In this document: positions 48,386-62,380 of the stretch, one piece after another
How positions within the stretch are numbered: the stretch's first letter is position 1
How the letters are laid out: every line of letters begins with the position of its first letter
Assembly (NCBI GenBank): GCA_037577475.1
Contig: CM075188.1
Span: 4,498,501 to 4,562,500, forward strand
Direction: 5' to 3'
Origin: Chaunax sp. Z400
Taxonomy: Eukaryota; Chordata; Actinopteri; Lophiiformes; Chaunacidae
Length of the DNA stretch: 64,000 nt
Translations under genes and position numbers: made by a program
The notes under the pieces: model-generated
The model's input: only the letters and a program-made list of their open reading frames with translations
Databases searched by the model: none
Told to the model about the DNA's origin: nothing

Positions 48386-51300
48386 AAGATTAACTGTGAG
48401 ATAACAAATAATAATAATGATACAGACTGAACTAAAACCAAACTGTAGCTGAAACTGTTTGGTGTCAAAGTGAACAAATCTTCAAAAGTTACTGATATAA
48501 TCATATATAATATTTATAATTTTCTTTGAATATCCAGTAATTATGATACTAATATGATTCCAAGTTCTAGGGGTAGGTTTTCATGGTCATGGTGTCCGAG
48601 GGTCAAACTATCCTGGGACTTTTAGGTGCAATGACATGATGGGAAACTGAGCTGCCTTGGTGGAGGTTTGTGCTCTCTGAGTTCTGTCTAGTTTCATATG
48701 AAATTAATTTCTGACTCCATGTAGTTCTTCTGTCAAAGCCATAAATGATAGCCAACAGTCTTCGGAACAATACAACACTCTCAAACCAAGTGACATAATC
48801 TCTCAGCTCAGTGAGACATCATGAAATGGCAGAATGAAGACAGAAAGACCACATTTCAACTTTTCTTTCATAGTTTCTGACTGTGTTGTGAAATCTTTCA
48901 GTGTATTACACAACTCGGCTGATTGTATGGCTACATTTACTTTCTATTACTGCACATAGAAATGATCTGATTTTAATTAAAACTTGGATTTGTTTTTCTA
49001 TGAAAATACCATTTTCTCCTTATTTTTACTTACTTGCGCTGTCTTTGTCTATTTTCTTTTTATTGTTATTTTTTCTGCCAATATCTATGTAATATATAAT
49101 CTAAATTATTTTATACTTTTTCAATACTCTGTAAAGCACTTTGAATGGATTTTGTATGTGACAGTCTGCACACATGTTGTTTCAGTACCTTTCTGTTTTT
49201 ACATAAGACTTTAAATTGGTTCTTCAAGTGAAAGATACTATACAATAAAATCACCCTGCCAGTAGGACGTAAGAATACAGAATCATTTAAAGGGATTTTG
49301 CTGCTGCTTTATGGAGCAGGCCATGCTTCCTTTTTTTTATTATGACTTAGCAAGAGTTCAGTCAAATGGAAAGTTGCATATATCATTATATAACTTTAAA
49401 TGAAAATAGTATATAGGCACATTAGTGTGTGCATTTGATTTTCATTCTCTTTTTTATCATGTGATTATTATGAGAAGTTGATAGTTTCAAGAATCATGTT
49501 TGATTAATTGATTAATTAAATAAATCTGATACATATTATTGTACAGCAAAAATAAAACATACTTACTCCATGAAACTCTTTAAAAACACAGAATCATCAC
49601 TGTTTAATACAACAAATACTGAGATCATCTTATTTTCTGCAGAAATGTTTGGTGACATTTGTACCAAAAGCAGCATCAGTGACAGATCTTTGTTGGACTG
49701 GACAGCTAGTGCAATCAACGAGGTCCAGACAAACTCAAGTACTCGAGTTGTGTTAATAGAAAATGAAGATTGTTCGGATGGCACCTATCTTTGATCCACT
49801 GTAACACTTTCTATTCCCCTTCCTCTCAGCTGTATTCACAACCCTAACACAGTATAAATAAACAAAGTGGAACACTTTAACAGAGACATGCATATGTATG
49901 AGATGTAAAATTATTTGATCCCTTTGAGCGTTTCCTTGTCAACTCTCTACAGCAGCACGGGTGTTTTATTTTTGTGTGTGTTTTGCACAACAAAGGTTTC
50001 CCTCCCTCTTGTCACAGGTGCCATCTCATTAGTGGTAAATCACCAAACTGACATTTAGGTTGTACCGAGTCACACCGCCTCTCCTTTTCAGTGAAAGTCT
50101 ACCATCACTGCAAAGCAACGCAGGGGAGATTTCATACACACACAAATCATTCTGCTCACAGTTTACTGGTTGTGACAAAAATGTCTATTTACATCTTAAT
50201 ATCAGAAGATACTCAAAATTAAAATATAGGAGAAACCAAATATTGATATTTGTTGTTAATTACCTTCCTAATAAAATCTAAAAGTGTTAATCTGATCAGA
50301 GTGAAATGTTAAAACTCCTCTTTGGCTAAATATCAAAAATCAATCATGTCCAAATGAAATGTAGAGCACTTATATATCACATAGGACACTGAGTGCTCTT
50401 ACTATGGAGGGGAGCTTATTGTGAATAGCCTTGAATGAAAGCATCGGACAAATAAAAGCAATGTAACCTGTGTTTTGTTCTGTCCAACACCTTAACATAA
50501 ACACAACCAAACGACCTCATCCATAGTCATATATGAAGACACATCTGTCAGATTGGTTGGTTGGGCTTTATTTGTGCATTTTAAACCACCACACTGTGAA
50601 ATGCATAATGCTCAATGAATGCTGTTTGAGAAGCAGTGTCTGCAGGCCTTCAAATATGTTTCTCTGCCACACATGACAACAAAATATGACATTTAAGCTG
50701 ATTTTCTGTTGTGCCTTGTTGTTCGTCTCTTGCAGCAGACACCTTGGATCCTTGCAATAGTTGGGTGTATGTTACAGTAGTACAGCACAGACACCATATC
50801 ATTAAAAACCACATCAATCAGATGCACATGCTCAAACACAGGTAGATTAGAAGCTGCACATTGTCAAGTAAGCTGTCTTGTCTGTGATGATATAGTGACC
50901 CTATTCCTGTTTTAAAATAATGAGTGAGTAAGGACTGACTGACTGACTGACTGACTGACTGACTATTCAACAGAGGATCAAGACAAAATATGTATGATAA
51001 GAAAAAAGGACATTTCTTTTATGCAAACATATTATCATGACTTGCTTGTGATGATCAATAAAATTTGCTTGTGATAATAAATGAAAGAAACAAAACTACT
51101 ATAATGATTGACTTTGTTTAATATTATGAAAACAGGCAATATTTTCATTGACATATGAGGAAATCTACACTCTATTTGTGCCATTATCAGCCATGTACTT
51201 CCTTGTATTTGTAATGTATTTTGATGGTCAAAACAACATTTTAATTGTTGCTAAATCCAATTTCCCAAATCAATAAATAGATACCTGTATTACAAGCAAA

Positions 51301-51744
51301 ATGCATGGGGTAGATAGTGCATTTCATTGCTTATATCGTATAATAATGTGATCTGTACAATAAATGTCTGACAATATTAACAGGTATTCACTGTCACCTT
51401 CATGTAATATGTATTACTACATACTTTAAAATCAGTTCCTGATATTAACAAGATAATTTCAGGAAATATTTTACTGGCTTAATGTGTTTGTTTGCCCCAA
51501 TAATATAGTAAGAGTTTATTTTAGTTGTTTAGAGGAAATGTTTTTTGTTAGCTGGGAAACTTCACCTGTCTTTCTAACGGGATGGAGGATGAGAAGATGT
51601 TAGTGACTGGAATTCTTATGTTTGGGTGAACTGTTTCTTTAAATCCCAGCTCTTCCAATAGTCTAGGTACAGATGTTATGTCGTGGTTCTGTACTTAATT
51701 TGCTATTTCCTGTTTTATTTTGATAGTTTAGTTTTGCATGTTTT
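48386..51744. other. Intergenic, no gene seen
   Basis: AT-rich sequence with a (GACT)n at 50933-50964 and, near 51594-51640, the end of a MITE related to 37499-38244. Overlapping frames at 49563-49794 on both strands have no recognised product. Confidence 0.5.
50933..50964. repeat. (GACT)8 microsatellite
   Basis: Eight uninterrupted GACT tetramers. Confidence 0.95.
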
Positions 51745-53620
51745 TGAAATAAACTTCTTTATTGACATAGTCAACAAATACAAACAAAATGCATTAACAT
51801 GAAGAAAAAAATTATTTTGTTGGACAAAGACATGCAGTACAAAGGGGGTTCAGAGAAACATATATTAACAAAATATAAATCAAAGGAAAAAATATTAAAT
51901 TAAATCTACAGACATATATATAAAAAAAGAAGAAAAAAAAGAAAAAAGGGGGTGGGGTTTCCCCTAGGGAATCTTTTCAAGTTCTAGTTTTCAATCTTTT
52001 AACCAGATTACAATGTTCCAGAGCATTATTCTTTTCCATTTCTTTCAGAGATAAAAAATAATGACATATCTCCTTTTGGAAGACGTGAAAGTTAGGATGT
52101 GTCTTCAGGAACCTATTTTTATGCAGAAAGAACTTTCCAACAATAATCATTGTGTTAATTGCAAGGTCATGTGTTACATGTTTCACAAACATACCAAAGA
52201 TGACATTTTCTATGGTCAGTTCAGAGAAATTGACAGACTTGATTGACAACCAATGATGTAAATCATCCCAAAAAGGCTTTAGAATATTTAGAAACATAAA
52301 ATAATGTTCTGTTGTTTCAATAAAATCATTGCAGAAGGAACAAATATTTTCATCAAAACCAAAGCAAATTCTTAAAAATTCTTTTGATGGATTTTTACCA
52401 TTTAGTGTTTTAAAGTGCACTTCCTTATTGCCTTTGGTGAAATTGGAAATTTTAGAAACTTCAATCATAATTGTCTAACATCTTCTTTTGTAAAATGTTA
52501 TGAAATTGAGTTTTTGTTTGTTAAAAAAGGGATATAGTTCTTCAATAAACACTTTCCGAATTGTCATATTGGGCAATTTTAGTTAAGTGAGAAGATATCC
52601 ATTCACCAAAAGCTCGGGAAGATGGGGGTCAACATTACTGTGACATAGATTCACAGACATCTGAATTATAGATTGTGGGATTGCTTTAAGAACTTTTAAT
52701 ACTCTTTTCAGTCATTTAAATTGAGCTAAACGTTTGTAAAATAAAGATTTATTGAATATCTACAATTCTATAATGAGGTGTTGTGAGGACTAGAGTTCTG
52801 TTTGTAAATAATTTTCCAGTGCATTAAAACCCGTTGATGAAACAATGAAAATTTAATAGGGAGTTTACTTACGTTGTAGTCACATACTTAAGGCTTTCAT
52901 CTCTCTAAAATTGTATTTTGATGATTAATACACTCATTATCATTCGCTTTCAGCCCTCTCTCCTCGTAGTCTTTTACCATGACTCCTGTTTTAATGTAAT
53001 GAGATTTCCTTTTCCAAATGTTATCACAATGGGCCTGATTTATAGCTTTTATTGCATTTTTGGGAAGTGCCATCCAGTAGGCTGGGTAAAAAAATCTTGA
53101 AATGCACTTTTTGTAAGAAAAACTCTTTCATTTAGAAAAGATTAACACTTTTCTAAGTTATTCCATATGTTGAGGTTATCAGAAAGGATTTTGTTCTTGG
53201 TAATATGTGTTCCCAAGTACTTGATGGTTGATTTAACAGTGATATTATGAATTGCTGATAAAGGAGAATAGTGGATTGGTAACAATTCACACTTTTTTAA
53301 AATTTAAACTCAAACCTGATGCTCTAGAGAAGAATACTATTGTTTTAAGGATTTTTGGAATTTGGTTGCCATTTTTCATGAATATGGTTGGATCGTCAGC
53401 CAGCTGACTTATAACAAGCTGTTTGCCAAGCACATTCAATTTGTCATGATCTGACTTTTTAACAAGAATAGAGAGCATTTCTGCTGCCATTAGAAAAAGC
53501 AAGAGAGAGATGGGACAACCTTGTTTGATTCCTTTGGATTTCCATTTTCGGATTTGGTTGTATTCTTCCTGCTTTGCATCAGTCATCTCTCCATGGACTT
53601 AGTTGCCTGTTTTTTACCTT
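51745..53620 (-). mobile_element. Degraded L1/Tx1-like LINE, 3' half of ORF2
   Basis: On the minus strand, 53287-53586 encodes GIKQGCPISLLLFLMAAEML and, further on, QLVISQLADDPTIFMKNG and ASGLSLNFKK: the RT fingers/palm blocks with a LADD catalytic motif. Continuing, 53150-53280 gives LPIHYSPLSAIHN and IKYLGTHITKNK. The frame at 51977-52468 (FKTLNGKNPSKEFLRICFGF and CSFCNDFIETTEHYFMFL) matches the C-terminal zinc-knuckle-like region of such ORF2 proteins. Stops and shifts between blocks mark it as dead, truncated at its 5' end. Confidence 0.85.
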
Positions 53621-56280
53621 TTGTAAAGTAAATCTTTTCACTGCTTCCTCGCTGTCTCTGGATTTAGTCTATGTTTGGGTCCTCATGTGGTTTTTGCTGA
53701 ACATATTAAGAAGAAACCAGCCTGAAGATGTCTGAAATGGTGCAGTCTAAACTATGATGAACAACTCCTAGTCCTACTGATCGTAAATGGTAAAGTAAAT
53801 CCAGAGCATATCTCTGTATTTACAAACCTTTTTCACAGCAGACATCTGACATATTTAGAAGAAGCACAGGTATCTCGAATGACAGTAACAATGGCTCTGC
53901 TCTATTCAAGTGTCCCAGTAAGTCATGAAAGTGTGACAGTTGGAGGCACGCACAACACCAGATGCCTGAAACGGTAACAGCCTAATGGAATTCAGCCAAC
54001 GTTCATCATTCAAGGTTGACTTCAACTTATGGTAGGAGGAAAATTCAGCAGAACCCCAACACCTGAGGTAAATGATTAGATAAAAAAAAAAAAATCACGT
54101 TATGTCTTCCATGGTCCAGTCACCTAAAGGGTTAAAGGTCACATGCAGTTTTCTGTTTATCCTAACTTCACATCTAAAAATGCACAACACTTACTGCTGA
54201 TAATTGATAACTGCAATGTAAATTGAACATATAAACATATATTTTTTATATATACTGTCAAAAAAGTATACTTAATAACAGTATCCGAAAATATCTCAAA
54301 AAATACTTCAGCTAACAAAATACGTATTCTGACTCCACTAAACGCTGTTATGGTAATTCTAAAGATGTTTGCTATGACAGTGTTGACAAGTTCATGATGA
54401 TGGCCACTGCTGCCTGACAGCAAAGACATGTGTCCTGATCCATTACTGCTGCTCTATTTTTCTCAGTCAGAATTGGACATTTTAGCCTTTTGCAGACACA
54501 GATTGCGCAACAGAACCGCAATGAAGTCCCTTCTCTGAAACACCTTTTGTTTGTTTACCCTGAGCAAGACAACAGCAGAACACGCTGCAGTGTGTGCTTT
54601 TAAATAGCGAGCTGGGTTTTCGTTTCTGACGTGTAACATACTTTGTAAAGAATGGATTCAAATGGCAAAAAGATTTACATTCCCTGTTACATGACGGCTG
54701 ATCTCATCCTCTAATCAGATGATAAGGAGCTCCCGAATAGAGGACTGCTATTAGCTGCTTCTTAAGTGCTTGTGCTATAGGTTCCGGCCCCATGATGTAA
54801 ATACCAAGCAGATGAATAAAGAGCATTTTTGGTTTCTCAGGTCATGTGATATTCTAATGTGAATTGACTTATACTCTAGTTAAAATTCTGGCAGGGAGAC
54901 TATTCCTTTGTGCTGTTAGGCCACGGTTAATTTCTCATACCATCCTGTCGTTCACAACTCTCACACATCAGTCTTAATTTCTTGCTGTCATTGTCTTGAG
55001 CTGTAGATATCAGCAGTTGTCATCAGCTGGTCTCACCTATCCATTAGCACAGTGACACCTTTATTGTTAGCCAATCATCTTGTTGTTGTCTTTTTATATA
55101 TGATTGTCTCTGTAACTCTAGGTCATTCATGCTGCTGTTATGTGCAACCGTCCACCTTCCCATCACTGCCCAGTCTTTGCAGCCACCACCATCAGTGTCT
55201 GGAATCAAATGGGGCTATACAGTATTTTGCTGCAGCTCAGGGCAGATGTCCTTTGATCACAATCTCCCTGACGAATTTAAGCACCAAAAAAACCAAAAAC
55301 ATTTTCAACATATCTTTAAGGTAATTTAAATTAAAAAAAAAAAAGTTTGAACATTGCCAATATCTTTCCTGCCTCCAAAGTCATGCTGCAACCTAAAACA
55401 TATAGGTGAGTTAAAGTTCCCTACATCTTTAATCTAAAAAATTCTGGTGTTACAACTGCTGTTCCTGCAAGGGAAGCACTGCACTCTTACCTGTTTACAC
55501 ATAAGAGGCGTGGTATAAGTGTCAGCAATTACAGAGGGTGGAAAAGTGCTCTGATCACGGCAATAAGTACAACACCGCAATGTAATAACATGCCTCTATA
55601 AGTGTAAATAAATTTCTAAATCTACTTATGGTCATGACTTCAGTGGTACCTAAACCCTTTTAAAGAGTGCCATCACTTCATAGTGATTTATTTTTCTTAT
55701 GGCAGCCCATGAATCCAATAATTCAACAGCAATGGCGATTTTGATGTTTAGTCTTATGTTTTCATGCTTCAAAATTTCATATAAAACATTTAAAGTGCCT
55801 CATCATTTTCTCATTTGGATAGAGGTGATCAAAAATTTTACATTAAAACAATGGAAATAACTCGTGGGTCACCATAATGCACTCCAGTTGTAAAAGAGTA
55901 AAACAAACAAACAAACAAACAAACAAAACAAAATTGCAGAACCAACTCTTTATTACTTATTACTAGAATTATGAAGAGCTGTCCTGCATCCCTATTATCT
56001 TTTTTCCCCTACAATAAGAGAGATATTGAAGGCATCATTCTGCAGTAATACAATTGGAAGCAAAGTTTCTACCCCATTGTATATTAGGTTAATTGGCAAA
56101 AATACTATTTATCGGCTGTTTGCACCATAAGGACATAAGGACAGTTTGTCTCAATGCAACAGATATTCCAAGTGTTCCAAATGTAACACAAAATGCTACT
56201 TTTACTGACAACTGCAGTCACAAAATGATTCAAGCGCCTCTAGTACTTTGTAGAGATCCTTTGCTGCTATGCTGCAAACG
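53621..56280. other. Intergenic, no gene seen
   Basis: AT-rich DNA with a (AAAC)n tract near 55901-55927. No exon-like homology on either strand. Confidence 0.5.
55901..55927. repeat. (AAAC)n microsatellite
   Basis: Six to seven AAAC tetramers. Confidence 0.9.
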
Positions 56281-56710
56281 TGATGCATAACCAGACACCA
56301 GCTTCTGGCAGTGTTCCTGCGGAATCTTAGCCCATTATTCCTCATGGACAAAGGCCTCCAGTTTCAGAATATTCCTGGGTTTACCTGCTGCAACCACCTT
56401 CTTTAAATTCCACCAGAGATTTTATGGGATCCATGTCAGGCAAAAGTGATATCCACTGTCCTTTTGGAATGTCCAATGATGCCCAAGCTTCAGCTTCCTC
56501 ACAGATGGCAAGACGTTTTCTTCCAGGATTTTGTGATACCTGATGGAATCCGTCTTATTCTCTACACACTGCAGGTTTCCAGTGTGATTTAGGCCATTGT
56601 AAACAGCTGACAAAAAGTATATTTTGCCATAAAACCAAATATACAATGCGGGTGGAATAATTTTGCTTTTAAAAGTAGATGCTCGAATGCTCAGATGAAG
56701 CACAAAAGTG
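56281..56710 (-). mobile_element. Tc1-like transposase remnant
   Basis: The minus-strand frame contains KILEENVLPSVRKLKLGHHW followed by TFQKDSG, matching the well-known Tc1-like transposase segment before its second catalytic Asp. Downstream, PDMDPIKSLVEFKEGG and a broken C-terminal part follow out of frame. The DPKHT block is missing, showing an internal deletion. The rest is decayed. Confidence 0.8.
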
Positions 56711-56999
56711 TATAGCGATTTGTAACAAGACTTGTTTTGCAGACATTCCCTTAATCTGGCATCAAGATCCTACATATTGATACAAATCAACACATGGTCC
56801 CCCATGTGAAACAGCGACCTATATGGCCACCTTATACCATGACTTTTTTTCAGTTTTGAATAAGACACTCTGTGTCTGTCAGTGGTGACTGAATGCTTGG
56901 ACATTTCAGGACAAAGTCATGTTTTCACAACGTTGTCTTTAGGTGTACACGGTATGTAAGAATAAATGATCGGGGGACATCCTGACACTCCTGCGCCCG

Positions 57000-57312
57000 T
57001 CTCTTAGGAGCCCTGCAGCTTTATACTATTGGCCCATCTCGCGCATGGCTCAGCCTCCTCCCCCTAAGCCCCGCCCACAGATGAAGCCCCTAGTAAAAGG
57101 CAGACAGATAGTGGTAAACTGGTCAAACTTAATAGCGACAGGGTCTGCGCGTCCACACTTTGTCTCACACAACTATCACAGCCGCTGTTTTTTTCCCCAA
57201 AAATAACGGGATGGTGGGATAGTCCAGCCGGGAGAGGAACCTCTTTGATATCCGCATCCGAACGAGCGACTTCAACTTCAAGTTTACTTGGACATTTTCT
57301 GGAGACTGTCAG
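57000..57312 (+). promoter_or_regulatory. Promoter and non-coding exon 1 of the tgfbr3-like gene
   Basis: A GC-richer block with an inverted CCAAT (ATTGG, 57029), a GC box (CCCCGCCC, 57069) and TAGTAAAAGG near 57091 that could serve as a weak TATA. Sequence then runs without a long frame to CTGTCAG followed by a strong GTACGTAA donor, so the exon ends at 57312. Its partner acceptor is TTTGCAG at 63305-63311. Confidence 0.45.
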
Positions 57313-60300
57313 GTACGTAAAGGGCTAACTAACACGTAACAATCATCGTTAGCTTGTTTCTAAAAGGCTACGGGTCATCAGAACACTACCATTGCTCCCA
57401 GTGTCTGTGAATAATATTAAAATCTTTTTCCAGCTGTCTGAACCGCCCATAAATCCAGCTCAACATCTGTCTCTTGGCTCCGTAGACATGCAGCTTTCCT
57501 GCTTCCCCTCCTCCCTGAAGCTTCAGGCTGTTGAGCTAACAGTTTCTGATGGTGATAGCCATTTATTGCCCTTTTGCTCGCGTTTTATTTCAAATAAACA
57601 TGGAGCACATAGTGTGTATCCAGTGCTTGCAGAGGTATTCCCTCAGATAACGTTAGTGAACCCCGCATGACACCTCACTGCTCAGCTGCAGGCAGAATTC
57701 TCCTGTGGGATGAACTGTGGCTGTCGGCGGGGCGGTGAGTTGTAAGGCTTTAGTCAACACACTTATTTGCGGGACATTGGAACTTGCCTTCAATTATGAG
57801 ATATTATGGTTTATTTATTACCACTAATGTCAGTCTTTGCTGCTGTGACAGGAGAAGGTTGGTAATCTCTTTGGACCCTGGAGACACAGCAGTGTGGATT
57901 TAATGAGCACTTCCAAACAATGCTAATGATCTGATGTGTCACGCTAAGGGACTGACATTATTGTTAGATTATTGATTCACGTTTATTGATCTGTTTTCAA
58001 AACTGAATCCAGGGATGAAAGCTTTTCATGCATAATTGCAATTAACAATTTCTATACACATAAACTGATCTTCTGGTTACTTCCTGATTAATAGATTGAT
58101 TATTGATTAACTGATGCATAGTCTGTTAAATGTAAAATAAACACAGTGAGAAAAGTGAGGCATTCAAATTGCTTTTCTTGTCCCACCAACAGTCATAAAT
58201 CCAAATATATTCAAGATATAGAAAGCAGAAATAAGCAGCGAATTAACAGGTTTGAGAAATGTTTGTCATTTTCACAAAAGAATCCATCTAAATTTAGTTT
58301 TTAAATTCTAACTGGAGTTATTGTTTGTTTTTGGTTGGTCACTGATATCAGTGTGTAATCTCAGTTCGGAATGTTTGTAGCATGGTTTCTGTGTACTGTC
58401 AGTCGTCTCTAGCTTTGTGATAAATAAGGCTGGGAGTGGTAATTAGTTGTTCAGAGCTCTACTTTTGCGATGGAATGAATGGGAGGTTTGGTGGTTTCTA
58501 AGTCCTGAGCCTGCACACATTCACTCTGAAAGAGGAGAAGGAGTCATTTAAGATCTTTCACCAGGTCATACGACCACGTGAACCTCTCTGTGACCTCTTA
58601 AAGACACTGTCTTCACATTTTTTTAACATCCTACACATGTACCGCAAGAAGCAGCAAATAACACAGACACTACCTCAGCCTTTTGCATTGCTACTCTCTT
58701 CACTTCTGGCTTTGTGATTACGGGAGCATAGTATTTGCCCTCTGGTTGTAACAACACTTAAGTATGTATGCATATGTGATGACACAGACATAAGCCTTCA
58801 ACATCGTAGAGACCACAAATATGTAGCTTGGTTTAAGTAATGTGGAGGACGTTCATTCTAGTTCAGCATGTTCTGTTGGGCTTTCCAGATCTTGTGTGGG
58901 TGAATTGATGCTCGGCTTAGACTGTCAGGATTGAGGAAAAGTCACATGAGGTGATTTAAGTTGTTGCTGCAACAAAACCTTCACCGTGGCTTGGAGTAAA
59001 ACCTGGCTAACTTTACCCAAAACAAGTTACAGAAGGGTAAGGTTTGTTGCACCAAATGTCACTTTTTTAACAGCTAGTTAAAAGTTTGATTAAATCTTTA
59101 AGTCCATTTGATTCTCGGATATAACAAGAACAGCAGCAGGTCTTTTCATCTTCATCTCCATTATTAACCAACAGAAAAGGTTTCTGCTTCTTGAACATTA
59201 CTTTCCTTTCCTTTTTGATTTGGTCTTTGCCTCACAGTCAGTATTGCAACACAGCTAACCCTCGTTTAGTCAGTGACGAGATGAAGATCAAGGAGGGGAA
59301 TAAATCAAACAGAGGGCACTGGCTCTCCTTGACTAGCTGAAAAGTGTAATATTTGTCATGATCTTCCAAAATGACTCCTCAGGCCCTGCAGCTTCAACGT
59401 AGTGAAAGACTCTTTTGTCTTATGCAAGCTGCTTGCACAGCAGAGCGATGCACCCTTAGTACTTTGTGCATCACCTCATATACATCCTTTATGGTTCACC
59501 ACGAATCACATATGTGTACATCTGTTTCTTCCCTGCGATGCTGTACTAATCTCAAATGCAGCCGTTAAACCGTGAACAAATGCAATTCCTGTTACAGCAC
59601 CTTTACTGCAGGTGCAGTTTTCTAGTGATAAAGAAGCAACTCAGAGAAGTTTGCATAACCTTGTCTGTGGACCACATCTTTCTAAAATACATGTTTTGGT
59701 TGTGACTTCAAACGTCCCCTGTATTATAGAATAAGGCAGAGACAGAAATTTTCTCCAAGAATCTTGCATTTTTTGTATATATTAGTCCTAAATTTACAAA
59801 TGATCTCACTGCTTGCAAAATGTGTGTTTTATAATCTCCTGTCTGGAGTTGTTAAAACGTCTGCATCACTAGCCTGATGCTAACCGCTCACTGCTTTGAT
59901 AGAGTAACAATGATATCTGATGTCTTTCCACTTGGCTTCATAGATATTTAACATTTCTGCTGGACCTTTGTTGTATAGTTTTTGAGTTGTGTACTTAAAT
60001 TACATCCCAGATGTTTCCATGACTGTTCAAAACAGAACAATCTTAAAATAATGGCATGTTTCATTTCATCACCTGGAGAGACTAATAGAATGAGGAAGGG
60101 AGTCGTTGAATGTGACTAAACGTAGCATGAATAAAACACCTGAGTCACGTCACATAGATTTTCATTGCTAATGGTGTTTGTTTAACAATGAATACAACAA
60201 CTCCCATGATCCCATTCTACTTCACTACAACATCAAACTGTGTCTTTTATTTGAGAGAACCCTTAATAATCATTACACACTGTGACTTTGACGCTCAAAT

Positions 60301-61467
60301 CAAGCCATGAAATTCATATATTGTATTTTAAGGTACTGTAGATAGTGCCTGTGAACAAATTACTCTCTGACCTGCAAATCCAACAAGTCATGTCTTTATA
60401 GAATGGTGCATAAGTGCCAAACATTGACACGATACCTCTCAGAGAAATATTGGCCCAGTCAGTATATCCGCTGATATTAGCTTATTGCAGAAATCGACCA
60501 CCTAATAAAAAGAGACAAATGGCAAAGACAGGTTTGAGTTAATTTAGTGATGTCATTATGCAAAAGAGCACCTACAAGTTTATTTGTCTTTTGTAAATAA
60601 TCATTTTTCTTTTATATAGAAAAGTGACTATTGGCTGATTTATCATTATTTATTTTTTTAAACTCTGACAGTAGTGGGATTGGCCTAAAAGTCCAATATT
60701 GATTGAATTATAACAATAACACTTATATTTTTTAGATTCCTGGCTTGCAAAACTATGTTAGCCCACACGACTCAAACAGCAGAGATAAAACATGTAATAG
60801 AAATAATACATAATGCAAAACACATATATTTAAACAAGACAACTTTTGACTCTAAATAGCTACCAGTTAATGAGGTTGTATGGGATTTGGCTCAGGTGCA
60901 GTACAAAAAATATTGTCCATTTTTTTCAAATCCTCTTGCAGCTTTCATAGCATCCTTGTTTGCTAAGACATATTGTATTTGTTAAAATTTAACAATAATT
61001 TAGTACTATAAGGAAACAAACAGTAATGATACCATGGCTATTGTACACATTTTCCCATTTTACATAACAGGTAAATCTGTCTGTAGACACACTTGTGGTA
61101 ACAGCATGTAGGTGTCAGTTCTGAGTGGGTTTTTCCCAGCAGCTGACTGATATCTGAAGGGCAGCGTTGGTAAGAGACGTACTGACATGTTGAAGAACGT
61201 CATAGTCTTATAGAGCCTCTGACTGCCAACGTCTTTGTTAATCCCACATAGCTATTGGTTAGCCATTTAGCCATATGTGACAATTCAACATTTGCGACGT
61301 CCCATTCTGTTATTAGAAGCTTCCTTACAGAATCTCGCTGGACTTGTACATTTATGTTAATTTCAACATCTGCTGAGCCATTGGGGCTGTGTTCATCCCA
61401 ATACAAAGCAGGTTGTCTAGCAATGATGGAGGAACAAGCAGTCCTGTAATCTCTCACTCCCATCCAT

Positions 61468-61960
61468 GAAGCACGTTAAGAAAAGTGGGGACTAAAGTCC
61501 AACACCTGACTTCAATGAACAGAACAATCAGTCGGGGCTAAAGCAGTTCAAAAAGAGTCGATTCAAGCTCACATAATCAGAATAAATCTAGACAGATGCA
61601 GGTAGTCAAGTCAAGTGTGTGTGCACGCTTTTCTCAAGCAGCCGAAAAGGGCAAACATAGATCAAATTGATCCACTGTAGCAAACGTAGTGAGAAAGAGA
61701 GAACAGTGAGGTTCACTCAGAGCTTACTATTAGAAACATATGAAGAATTCAAACATGAAGCAACCTAAAAAGGTGAAACAGCCGCCATAAACAAAACCAG
61801 AGATGCTGATCGATTCAATACCTAAGTAGAAACACAATTTTAAGGCAATGGTTTATGAAAACCACCTGCAGGTATATAGCTCAAGTTGCACTGCTTGTGT
61901 CTGTTATACTGAGACCTAGTCCTCAGCTGGGATGTGGGTTTGAATCCAACGTGTGACTCA
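61468..61960. mobile_element. PIF/Harbinger-like non-autonomous element, copy 2
   Basis: Shares ordered blocks with 41249-41946: CCAACACCTGACTTCAATGA, ACATAGATCAAATTGATCCA and ATTAGAAACATATGAAGAAT. Clear terminal inverted repeats are not visible, so it is truncated or more decayed. Confidence 0.6.
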
Positions 61961-62360
61961 TACACTCATTTTTTTTGGATGGGGTTAAACACAAACACCT
62001 TGAGTGGGGAGAAATTGTAAAAATGTATTTCAGAATGGGATATAGAAGTACCTTTATATAAGCCTAAGTAAAGCATAGAGGCACATGGATTCAGATACTA
62101 CATTCCTCGTCAATTTAATATTTAGCAAATGTACTATTAACTATTGATGTAGCTCTTATCATTATATTGGGGTAATTTTGACTGAAACTCATTTTATGAT
62201 GTATAATCCTAAAAGTTTGATATAATCAAACACATATGTAGGTCATTATGTTTAATTTTCTACTGTATAATTTATTTACTCTATTGATTATTTCAGTTGA
62301 TTTTCTATAAACTAGGCTCAGTATAATAACAACACAAATCTAGCACATAACAGTCATAAT

Positions 62361-62380
62361 GTATTATTATTATTATTATT
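62361..62380. repeat. (ATT)n microsatellite
   Basis: Six ATT triplets. Confidence 0.85.

Noticed and set aside
49563..49794. Overlapping frames of about 73 codons on both strands
   Set aside because: Neither shows a known domain; open frames on both strands of one segment are more likely chance or old repeat.
57392..57670. 92-codon plus-strand frame after the tgfbr3 first exon
   Set aside because: Lies after a strong donor with no matching downstream donor or homology; treated as intron.
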